This document shows, one piece after another, positions 1 through 5,029 of a DNA stretch of 5,130 nucleotides. The translations under genes were made by a program, and so were the position numbers. Origin of the DNA: Candidatus Aenigmatarchaeota archaeon (GTDB lineage: Archaea > Aenigmatarchaeota > Aenigmatarchaeia > JACPZZ01); contig JACQNY010000040.1 of assembly GCA_016202795.1 (NCBI GenBank), positions 1 to 5,130 on the forward strand. The letters run 5' to 3'. Within the stretch, counting starts at the first letter, position 1; each line of letters opens with the position of its first letter. The notes under the pieces are model-generated. The model had not been told where the DNA came from and ran no database searches. It worked only from the letters and a program-made list of their open reading frames with translations.

Positions 1-54
1 CTATATGGAATTTTATTAAAAGCCAAGCAAACAGCGAGCTGGACAGCAATACTC

Positions 55-62
55 ATTAATTA
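55..62 (+). promoter_or_regulatory. weak TATA-like box upstream of the lipoprotein gene
   Basis: The AT-rich octamer ATTAATTA stands out in GC-rich sequence. If it is an archaeal TATA box, transcription would start about 25 bases downstream, near 83-86, just before the in-frame lipoprotein signal sequence. An AT-rich run at 11-20 is an alternative. No B-recognition element is convincing. This is inference from position and composition only. Confidence 0.22.
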
Positions 63-182
63 TTCCGCCTCGAAAGCCAGGAGTGCTCCGGCCCATCAAT
101 CTTCACTTGCGCGGTCGTTCTCCTTCTCGCATGCGCCCCACAACCCTCGGCACCCCCTACCCTAGAATCGGCAAGCCCGGAT
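60..182 (+). other. in-frame 5' extension encoding a lipoprotein signal peptide, no canonical start codon
   Basis: The frame of the downstream gene stays open back to a TAA at 57-59. Read from about 99 it gives IFTCAVVLLLAC then APQPSAPP. That is a hydrophobic core ending in a lipobox (LLAC, Cys codon 132-134), followed by a Pro/Ser-rich linker of the kind seen in exported lipoproteins. No ATG, GTG or TTG occurs in this frame between 60 and 182. A GTG at 83 lies in the next frame. Dropping one C from the CCC run at 92-94 would join it to give MLRPSIFTCAVVLLLAC, a complete signal with a positive charge at the N-terminus. Either one base is extra (sequencing error or true frameshift), or a rare start such as ATC at 99 is used. 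I think the peptide is real; how it starts is unresolved. Confidence 0.55.
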
Positions 183-1238
183 TTGAGCGAGACGCCAACT
201 CAAACGGTTGCGCCTTCTGATTTCCACCCTTTCCTGCTGCCCGCAGGCGGCCGGCTCAACCTCGACAAAGGCGAGTATGCCATGGAAGAGGACTTCACGC
301 CTGTTCAATTCGAAGAGCCTCCCCGGGGCCTCTTTGAAGCGCCACTTGAGCCCAGCATTCACACCATCGAAGTGGTCGATTCGTCCGGCGAAATTCGCGT
401 TTATCCCGTCGGCTATGTCTACTGCCCCAAATACACCGATGTCTGCGAGACGCTTCGCGACCAGGAACCCCCCGGCGACTCCCTCGGCTATTTCGACCCC
501 TCCTTCATCGTCATCACCCCGGACACGCAGGAAATCAATTTCAAGGTCAAGGGCCGGCTTGTCAAACACCTGACATGCCCCCCGCAGGAACCCAAGGCCC
601 GCGACATCACGGTGGAAACTACCGACGAAAGCCAGTGGCTTGTGCGATGGACCCTCGAGAAACAAGATACCGAGGCATGGATTGTTCTTGCATACCGGGG
701 CCGCGACAAGTGCGAAAGCATTTTGTTCGGGAATTGGAGCGCCACCAACATCCCCCTCTCCCCCGACAGTATTTACTCTCCGCAGGACGAAGTTGACGTC
801 CGCCTCCTCGTGACCGACGGGTTCCATCTCCACACGCTCACCAAGGAACGCTTGCTTAAGTTTGATACACCCCGAAAGATCAAGATCTGGCTCAATGGTC
901 TCCCCAGGAACGCCACACCCGGCCAGACCGCCCACGCCAGATACTACTTCATTGATCCGGAAACCGCTTCCGTTTGCAATGCAAAGAGTTGCCCCCTCGC
1001 CGAAGACCCCGAGAAATATCACGTAACCTGGTTTTCCGACCAGCAACCCATCTGCGCTTCCGACTTATACAAGGGCGAGTTGCAATATGTCTTCAAAAAA
1101 GAGGGGACGCACCGCCTCGGCATCACTGTCCAGCATCGCACCCGGCCAGAGCTGCACGCCGAAGCCTACCAAGACGTCATCGTCAGCCCGGGCGAGGGAT
1201 CCTTTCAGCCCCGAAACCCAGAGTGCAGCTTCTATTAG
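183..1238 (+). CDS. secreted, probably lipid-anchored protein with Ig-like/beta-sandwich repeats, function unknown
   Basis: I do not recognise the family. The coordinates start at a TTG, the first usable start in frame, and give 351 residues; the real protein probably begins upstream with the lipoprotein signal (see 60-182). Three extracellular-looking segments can be seen. Residues about 60-130 are beta-rich and contain C81 and C88. Residues about 140-230 (VRWTLEKQD, then VDVRLLVTDGF) resemble the strand pattern of fibronectin- or cadherin-like domains. Residues about 231-337 (VTWFSDQQ, then EGTHRLGITVQH) resemble a PKD- or invasin-like beta-sandwich. Eight cysteines (81, 88, 132, 177, 265, 270, 291, 348) could form disulfides outside the cell. 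There are no internal membrane helices and no catalytic motif. Codons are mostly G/C-ending, unlike the operon on the right. It stands alone and converges on the zinc-ribbon gene. The domain comparisons are by eye and tentative; that it is a real gene is fairly sure. Confidence 0.72.
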   Translation: MSETPTQTVAPSDFHPFLLPAGGRLNLDKGEYAMEEDFTPVQFEEPPRGLFEAPLEPSIHTIEVVDSSGEIRVYPVGYVYCPKYTDVCETLRDQEPPGDSLGYFDPSFIVITPDTQEINFKVKGRLVKHLTCPPQEPKARDITVETTDESQWLVRWTLEKQDTEAWIVLAYRGRDKCESILFGNWSATNIPLSPDSIYSPQDEVDVRLLVTDGFHLHTLTKERLLKFDTPRKIKIWLNGLPRNATPGQTAHARYYFIDPETASVCNAKSCPLAEDPEKYHVTWFSDQQPICASDLYKGELQYVFKKEGTHRLGITVQHRTRPELHAEAYQDVIVSPGEGSFQPRNPECSFY

Positions 1239-1244
1239 CAGCAC

Positions 1245-1280
1245 AGTTCCCACTAGAACCATAGTTCCCACTAGAACCAT
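1245..1280. repeat. perfect 18-bp tandem repeat, two copies, each with an inner inverted repeat
   Basis: AGTTCCCACTAGAACCAT occurs at 1245-1262 and again, base for base, at 1263-1280 with no spacer. Each unit holds a short inverted repeat, GTTC - CCACTA - GAAC. It begins 7 bases after the TAG of the lipoprotein gene, in the gap between two convergent genes. It could be a recent slippage duplication, a pair of protein-binding sites, or part of the 3' processing or termination region. No third copy is seen. Confidence 0.85.
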
Positions 1281-1396
1281 AATAGAGCATATTAATCGTT
1301 AATTGCGCGCCCTACTATATCCAGAAAACCCAACCATTCGTACTAAAAACGCAGGATTTCAGTTATAGCTTGCCGACAGGCCCATGGAAAGATGCC
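1281..1396. other. convergent intergenic region
   Basis: This AT-richer stretch separates the ends of the two convergent genes. It contains a small palindrome ATTAA-TCG-TTAAT at 1291-1303, a TATAT at 1316-1320, and A-runs at 1324-1327 and 1345-1349. I see no coding frame or RNA gene in it. Confidence 0.5.
1345..1349 (-). terminator. possible U-tract terminator of the zinc-ribbon gene
   Basis: On the minus strand this reads TTTTT, about 47 bases after the stop codon of the zinc-ribbon gene, with a second TTTT further on at 1327-1324. Archaeal RNA polymerase often terminates at such T-runs without a hairpin. The runs are short, so this is weak. Confidence 0.25.
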
Positions 1397-1621
1397 TCAT
1401 GTCTTCGGCTCAAATCCAAGCCGTATGCGGCGCTTCCTGGGCTCGCTCTTGGACGGCAGCGTTTCGCCATCTTTTCCGCCTTCAATTTTCTTTTCAAAGT
1501 CCTGCTCAATGACGAGGGACCCCAGGTAGCCGCAGGTCCGGCACTGAAAGGTGCCCGTGATGCCGCCGATGTACGGATGGATGCTGGGCGAGCTGCACCG
1601 GGGGCAGAAGAGGGCTTTCAT
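1397..1621 (-). CDS. small two-CxxC zinc-ribbon protein with basic C-terminal tail
   Basis: The product has 74 residues from the ATG at 1621. C6-x2-C9 and C27-x2-C30 form a four-cysteine zinc ribbon, the second pair in the setting FQCRTCGYLG. A short strand with acidic residues follows (LVIEQDFEKK), then a lysine/arginine-rich tail (RKRRIRLGF). Small single-ribbon proteins of this layout are widespread and mostly uncharacterised in archaea; roles in transcription, the ribosome or RNA binding are plausible, but nothing here decides. In-frame TTG (1639, 1633) and GTG (1627) starts would add up to 6 residues. I chose the ATG because the ribbon begins right after it, but no clear Shine-Dalgarno supports it. 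A TATA-like octamer at 1665-1672 would place the transcript start near 1642, so a leaderless TTG start at 1639 is a real alternative. It is divergent from the candidate RNA and convergent with the lipoprotein gene. Confidence 0.75.
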   Translation of the reverse strand: MKALFCPRCSSPSIHPYIGGITGTFQCRTCGYLGSLVIEQDFEKKIEGGKDGETLPSKSEPRKRRIRLGFEPKT

Positions 1622-1664
1622 GGCCACAGACAATGGCAAGCCCAGATAAAAAGATGATGGCCAA

Positions 1665-1672
1665 TTATATAA
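1665..1672. promoter_or_regulatory. self-complementary TATA-like box shared by divergent units
   Basis: TTATATAA is its own reverse complement and is an AT island in GC-rich DNA. With archaeal spacing of about 26 bases from box centre to start, it would give a minus-strand start near 1642 for the zinc-ribbon gene and a plus-strand start near 1695, where the structured region begins. Flanking B-recognition elements are not obvious on either side, so strength and direction cannot be judged. Confidence 0.42.
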
Positions 1673-1837
1673 GGACCACTTAGCGGTGGGAGCTGCCGCG
1701 ACAAGCCATACTGAGGTTGGCGCCCTTTATGCTCATCCTCCCTGTCCTTGGGCGCCGGTGAAACGCCGGCAGGATCAAGGGCTTCTGCGCTTCGGGCACG
1801 GCCAGCGCATCGCGGCCTCCGAAGGGGCAGTCCAAAT

Positions 1838-1919
1838 CAGAAATCCCGCCGCTGGGCGCGCACCGCGGCCTCAAGGCACGCGGTCTGCGCGCGCCTCGCC
1901 TCCACAGGCGGAATTTCTG
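1838..1919 (+). repeat. long nested inverted repeat (stem 4 of the candidate RNA)
   Basis: CAGAAATCCCGCC at 1838-1850 pairs with GGCGGAATTTCTG at 1907-1919 in 12 of 13 positions. Inside it, GGGCGCGC (1854-1861) pairs with GCGCGCCU (1889-1896, one G-U), ACCGCG (1862-1867) with CGCGGT (1879-1884) without mismatch, and GCC (1868-1870) with GGC (1875-1877), leaving the UCAA loop 1871-1874. A 4-base bulge lies at 1885-1888. About 30 base pairs in 82 bases is far more than expected by chance, even in GC-rich DNA. Confidence 0.8.
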
Positions 1920-1920
1920 G

Positions 1921-1967
1921 TCTTGAAATGGACGCCCTAACGGGCGGGGAATGAACCCATTTCAAGA
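1921..1967 (+). repeat. perfect 11-bp inverted repeat with inner hairpin (stem 5), just upstream of the operon promoter
   Basis: TCTTGAAATGG at 1921-1931 and CCATTTCAAGA at 1957-1967 are exact reverse complements; two G-U pairs (1920/1968, 1919/1969) could extend them. Inside, CGCCC (1933-1937) and GGGCG (1942-1946) form a second perfect stem on a UAAC loop, leaving the ten bases 1947-1956 unpaired on one side. It ends 10 bases before the TATA-like box of the dehydrogenase operon. It may close the 3' end of the candidate RNA, help end its transcription, or act as an operator. Confidence 0.8.
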
Positions 1968-1977
1968 TTCAAAAACA

Positions 1978-1985
1978 TTTTATAT
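1978..1985 (+). promoter_or_regulatory. TATA-like box of the succinate dehydrogenase/fumarate reductase operon
   Basis: TTTTATAT is centred about 25 bases upstream of the ATG at 2007, the archaeal distance from TATA box to transcription start. The message would begin at or next to the start codon, i.e. leaderless. This agrees with the lack of a Shine-Dalgarno at normal distance; the only resemblance is GGGTGA at 1986-1991, 15 bases from the ATG. The preceding A-rich ATTCAAAAACA could include a B-recognition element. Confidence 0.5.
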
Positions 1986-2006
1986 GGGTGACCAATTAAG
2001 TATTGT

Positions 2007-2648
2007 ATGCTTAATGGAAAATTTGCAGTCTTTGCATTATCTTGTATCATTTTCCTATCGACTGCTTCAGCGCATGTAGAACACGCTGAGCCGGCAGTGG
2101 ATAAAGGAAGTTTTTGGTATCGAGTTTTCCTATGGCACGACTGGCTTCATCCCGTATTTTTCATACTTTTGATATACTCATGCTATTACTTCAGATTCTT
2201 TTCTGGAAGGAAAATTTCAGGGGAACCAACGGCATGTTTTGGAGCATGTTCCCATTGCTATCAAGAGGAAAATTGGCTGAAGAAAAACCACCGATGGATT
2301 TTTTGGATAACCCTTATTTTGCTTTTTATCCATATGGGAGAAATCATGCCTTCCCTTTCAGGCTTCATCGGGTATTCAGGATTTAATTTTTGGATACTCG
2401 CCATAGAGGCTGCCTATCTGATTCTTGCATTGTTGTATTTAATGACCTGTTATCACTTCAGATATTTTGTAGAAAGACTTACAAAAAGAAAACTTGTCAG
2501 CTACAGAATTTACAATGGATTAACAGCGCTAAATAATAAATACCATGGTACTTTTTTATGGCTGACTCTTTCAGCGGTAGCAATAAGATTCGCACTTGTG
2601 GTTTTGGATACTGGTTCAGTACTCCAAGGAATCCCGGGGGCGTTTTAG
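2007..2648 (+). CDS. polytopic membrane protein, probable membrane anchor / cytochrome b-like subunit of the SDH/FRD complex
   Basis: The product has 213 residues. ATG 2007 is fixed by an in-frame TGA at 1989-1991. Residues 1-22 look like a cleavable signal (AxA before H23). Four hydrophobic spans follow, at about 48-65, 97-117, 127-150 and 181-200. Basic loops 63-96 and 152-178 suggest that both face the cytoplasm. Histidines at the membrane edges or within spans (H44, H48, H95, H109, H150, H180) could ligate hemes, as in the single di-heme anchors of B-type complexes. The two halves look duplicated: CYYFRFF at 59-65 matches CYHFRYF at 148-154, and H-x4-W-x-T-L recurs at 95-103 and 180-188. 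The first basic loop carries C77-x3-C81-x2-C84, which is not usual for these anchors. The gene ends 1 base before the flavoprotein gene, and the anchor-A-B order is that of B-type operons. I do not recognise the sequence as a standard SdhC, so the role is inferred mainly from context. Confidence 0.68.
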   Translation: MLNGKFAVFALSCIIFLSTASAHVEHAEPAVDKGSFWYRVFLWHDWLHPVFFILLIYSCYYFRFFSGRKISGEPTACFGACSHCYQEENWLKKNHRWIFWITLILLFIHMGEIMPSLSGFIGYSGFNFWILAIEAAYLILALLYLMTCYHFRYFVERLTKRKLVSYRIYNGLTALNNKYHGTFLWLTLSAVAIRFALVVLDTGSVLQGIPGAF

Positions 2649-2649
2649 A

Positions 2650-4344
2650 ATGGAATATAAAACTGATGTTTTGGTTGTAGGAACCGGCGGGGCAGGAATG
2701 CGTGCAGCCATAGAATCAGCTGACGAAGAAGCGAGTGTAATGTTAGTGGGCAAAACCTTGCTCGGCAAGGCACACACAGTCATGGCAGAAGGTGGAATAA
2801 ACGCGGCGCTTGGCAATGTCGATCCGAAAGATAACTGGCAAACTCATTTCTCCGACACCATAAAAGAAGGACAGTTTATCAACAATTGGAGAATGGTTGA
2901 AATCATGGCAAAGGAAGCCCCCGGGATCCTTTTGGAATTGGAAAACTACGGCGCTCTTTTCGACAGGACCGAGAAAGGAAAAATTATCCAGCGCGCTTTT
3001 GGCGGACACACTTACAAAAGAACGTGTCATATTGCCGACAGAACTGGCTTGGAGATTATGCAAGTTATGATGTCTGAAGTCCGAAGAAGGAAGACCATAC
3101 AACATCTGGAAGAAGTCATTATAACAAAACTTCTAACAGACTCCAAAAACAAGATTAATGGGGCTGTTGGAATTTCTATTCGAACTGGCAAGTTGTTTAC
3201 AATTCAGTGCAAGGCAATTATTTTAGCTACTGGTGGGAATGCCCGAATCTACAAAAGAACGACAAATGCGTGGGAAACAGTCGGAGACGGGTACGCTCTT
3301 GCTTTGGATGCTGGAGCAGAGCTGATTGATATGGAAATGGTGCAGTTCCATCCGACCGGGATGGTTTATCCTGAAACAGCCGCGGGCATCCTTGTAACCG
3401 AGTCAGTCCGAGGGGAAGGCGGGATCCTGCTCAACTCAAAAGGTGAGCGCTTCATGAAAAAGTATGATGCTGAAAGAATGGAACTGAGCACAAGAGATGT
3501 TGTTTCCCGCGCAATTTTCAATGAAATTGAGAAAGGTAGAGGAACAAAGAATGGTGGAGTTTGGCTAGATATTAGCCACGAACCTCGCAAATTCATAGAA
3601 AGGAAACTTCCAAAGATGATTGACAAATTCAGGGATTTTGCGGACGTGGATATAACAAAAGAAAAAATGGAAGTTGCGCCTACTGCACACTACGCAATGG
3701 GCGGGATTAGAGTTGACCCTGAAACCTGCCGCAGTAAAATAAAAGGGTTGTTTGCGGCCGGGGAAATCGCTGGTGGAGTTCATGGTGCGAACAGGTTAGG
3801 CGGAAATTCGTTAATTGATATTCTGGTTTTTGGAAAGAGGTCTGGAAAACATGCGGCCGCGTATGCAAAACAATCAGAATTTAGCCAATTAGTTGTAACC
3901 CTTGTGGAAAACGAAAAAATCAGGCTATTTGCTCCATTCAAGAAAAAGACGGGAATTAAAGCTATTCGGCTTAAACAAAAACTCCAAGAGACAATGTGGA
4001 ACAATGTTGGTATTATCAGAAATGCTAAGACTCTAGATAAATCTCTCAAGGATATTGAGCAAGTTAAGGAGAGGGTATCAGATGTTTCGGTTACAGGAGT
4101 GGAAAAATATAATCACGCCTGGATACAATACATAGAGCTTGCAGCCATGCTTCCAACCTGCAAATCAATAGCTATGGCGGCCCTGATGAGAAAAGAGAGC
4201 CGCGGAGCACATTACAGAACTGACTTTCCAGAAAAAGATGATAAACGCTGGAAACAAAACATCATAGTTAAAGCAAAAAATGGCAAACTAAGCCTTTCAA
4301 AAATTCCAGTGCAAGAAATTCCAAGAGAATTAAGAGGGGTATAA
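2650..4344 (+). CDS. sdhA: succinate dehydrogenase / fumarate reductase flavoprotein subunit
   Basis: This subunit interconverts succinate and fumarate at a bound FAD and passes electrons to the iron-sulfur subunit. The 564 residues are a normal length. The Rossmann motif VVGTGGAG is at 9-16. HTVMAEGG at 42-49 places H42 where the family binds FAD covalently. Catalytic positions are intact: H234 in QFHPTG, R254 in RGEGG, H347 in PTAHY and R382 in NRLGGNS, corresponding to E. coli FrdA H232, R287, H355 and R390. The C-terminal ESRGAHYRTDFP at 516-527 is also typical. I chose ATG 2650 because the FAD motif begins 8 residues later; the frame is open upstream to GTG 2596, but that would overlap the previous gene and add unconserved residues. 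No strong Shine-Dalgarno is seen, only a G-run at 2636-2640; the 1-base gap suggests coupling to the anchor gene. Sequence does not show whether it works as dehydrogenase or reductase. Methanogen TfrA is a relative, but a membrane partner and a short B subunit argue against the soluble CoM/CoB-linked type. Confidence 0.97.
   Translation: MEYKTDVLVVGTGGAGMRAAIESADEEASVMLVGKTLLGKAHTVMAEGGINAALGNVDPKDNWQTHFSDTIKEGQFINNWRMVEIMAKEAPGILLELENYGALFDRTEKGKIIQRAFGGHTYKRTCHIADRTGLEIMQVMMSEVRRRKTIQHLEEVIITKLLTDSKNKINGAVGISIRTGKLFTIQCKAIILATGGNARIYKRTTNAWETVGDGYALALDAGAELIDMEMVQFHPTGMVYPETAAGILVTESVRGEGGILLNSKGERFMKKYDAERMELSTRDVVSRAIFNEIEKGRGTKNGGVWLDISHEPRKFIERKLPKMIDKFRDFADVDITKEKMEVAPTAHYAMGGIRVDPETCRSKIKGLFAAGEIAGGVHGANRLGGNSLIDILVFGKRSGKHAAAYAKQSEFSQLVVTLVENEKIRLFAPFKKKTGIKAIRLKQKLQETMWNNVGIIRNAKTLDKSLKDIEQVKERVSDVSVTGVEKYNHAWIQYIELAAMLPTCKSIAMAALMRKESRGAHYRTDFPEKDDKRWKQNIIVKAKNGKLSLSKIPVQEIPRELRGV
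4334..4340 (+). promoter_or_regulatory. ribosome binding site that fixes the GTG start of the iron-sulfur subunit
   Basis: GAGGGGT lies 5 bases before GTG 4346, inside the last codons of the flavoprotein gene. It supports the GTG rather than any later start. Confidence 0.6.
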
Positions 4345-4345
4345 C

Positions 4346-5029
4346 GTGAAAATAAAAGTTACTGTCAAAAGAGGCAAGGAAGTCAAGATTTACAAAGTGC
4401 CATTCAGGTTAAAGATGCGTGTTCTCGATGCTTTGTTGTACATACAGGAAAATCAGGAACCAGACTTAGCATTCCGCTGGAATTGTGGTGAAGGAATCTG
4501 CGGGAGCTGCGCTGCAGAAGTAAATGGAAAAGCAGTGCTAATGTGCAAGGAAGAAGTTAAGGAAAATACCAAGGGAATAACAATAGAACCATTATCAGTT
4601 TTTCCAGTAATTAAAGACCTTGTTACTGACCCGTCAGACGTTTACAAGAAACTTGATAAGCTTAAACCATATTATACTGGTGCCGAGCAGGAAAAAAGAT
4701 TCTACAAAATTTTTGATAAGGAAATAAAAGAAACCCAAGAGATGAGAAAGTGCATTAACTGCTTCATCTGTTACGACAGTTGTCATGTGATAAGAAACCA
4801 CCCGGATCTTAAATTTACAGGACCAATGAACATAGTAAAGGCCGTTGCTTTCGACAAACATCCAAAAGAAAAAACCGGGCGCGCCGGACTGCTTGAAAAG
4901 GAAGGATTGTGGAACTGCAACGTTACACGTTGCTGCACACAGAACTGTCCACAGAAAATTAAGATAACCGAAAATGCGATTATTTGGTCGAAGGAGCGTT
5001 CTCATGATATGAAGAAAGGAGAAGAGTGA
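4346..5029 (+). CDS. sdhB: succinate dehydrogenase / fumarate reductase iron-sulfur subunit
   Basis: This subunit carries electrons between FAD in the A subunit and the membrane anchor through three clusters. The 227 residues have the usual two domains. The N-terminal ferredoxin-like domain holds [2Fe-2S] ligands C47, C52, C55 and C67 (CGEGICGSC, then C67). The C-terminal domain holds C136-x2-C139-x2-C142-x3-C146 and C191-x5-C197-x3-C201-P. By analogy with E. coli FrdB, C136, C139, C142 and C201 bind [4Fe-4S], and C146, C191 and C197 bind [3Fe-4S]. T194, where a fourth ligand would sit, keeps the latter a 3Fe cluster. Two oddities are an extra cysteine, C196, beside C197, and His147 where Pro usually follows C146. 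There is no C-terminal CCG domain, unlike methanogen TfrB. The GTG start lies 1 base after the flavoprotein stop and has a good ribosome site. The stop overlaps the next start as GTGA. Confidence 0.96.
   Translation: MKIKVTVKRGKEVKIYKVPFRLKMRVLDALLYIQENQEPDLAFRWNCGEGICGSCAAEVNGKAVLMCKEEVKENTKGITIEPLSVFPVIKDLVTDPSDVYKKLDKLKPYYTGAEQEKRFYKIFDKEIKETQEMRKCINCFICYDSCHVIRNHPDLKFTGPMNIVKAVAFDKHPKEKTGRAGLLEKEGLWNCNVTRCCTQNCPQKIKITENAIIWSKERSHDMKKGEE
5016..5021 (+). promoter_or_regulatory. ribosome binding site for the downstream partial gene
   Basis: AAGGAG lies 4 bases before GTG 5026, within the last codons of the iron-sulfur subunit gene. It is the best reason to start the next gene at that GTG rather than at the ATGs at 5047 or 5050. 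Confidence 0.5.

Larger units (their letters stand above)
1693..1969 (+). ncRNA. candidate structured non-coding RNA of about 280 nt, family unknown
   Basis: This GC-rich stretch has no credible protein gene but a run of complementary segments found by hand. Stem 1: 1744-1750 with 1776-1782, enclosing 1754-1758 with 1766-1770. Stem 2: 1786-1790 with 1805-1809. Stem 3: 1815-1819 with 1824-1828, closing a CGAA loop. Stem 4: 1838-1850 with 1907-1919 (one mismatch), enclosing 1854-1861/1889-1896, then 1862-1867/1879-1884, then 1868-1870/1875-1877 on a UCAA loop. Stem 5: 1921-1931 with 1957-1967, with 1933-1937/1942-1946 inside. Several non-Watson-Crick positions are G-U on the plus strand (1745/1781, 1818/1825, 1854/1896), which favours plus-strand transcription; 1845/1912 is the exception. 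The TATA-like box at 1665-1672 fits a start near 1695. The signature sequences of RNase P RNA (GAGGAAAGUCC-like) and of the SRP RNA S domain are absent on both strands. The ends are approximate. A mobile repeat or DNA cruciform is the main alternative. Confidence 0.45.

Noticed and set aside
162..1046. Long minus-strand open frame (294 codons) opposite the lipoprotein gene
   Set aside because: It is antisense to a frame with a signal peptide and secreted-protein character; long antisense frames are expected in GC-rich genes, and its product shows no recognisable motif.
1245..1280. CRISPR array
   Set aside because: The two 18-bp repeats abut without a spacer, and no further copies or cas genes are present.
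1831..1860. tRNA-like T-arm (AAATCCCGCC)
   Set aside because: There is no GTTCRA loop, no anticodon arm at the right distance and no acceptor pairing.
1680..1954. Short open frames on both strands across the structured region
   Set aside because: Their products are Arg/Pro/Ala-rich with no domain or hydrophobic pattern, they lack convincing starts, and the stem structure explains the region better.
1693..1969. RNase P RNA, SRP RNA or tmRNA
   Set aside because: The GAGGAAAGUCC-like and ACAGAA elements of RNase P, the GGAA/AGCAG core of the SRP S domain, and tRNA-like ends are not found on either strand.
1978..1981. TTTT as terminator of the candidate RNA
   Set aside because: Only four T and part of the probable operon TATA box; too weak to annotate separately, though dual use is possible.
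2596..2649. N-terminal extension of the flavoprotein from GTG 2596
   Set aside because: It overlaps the membrane protein gene, adds 18 unconserved residues before the FAD motif, and the family starts just before VVGTGGAG.
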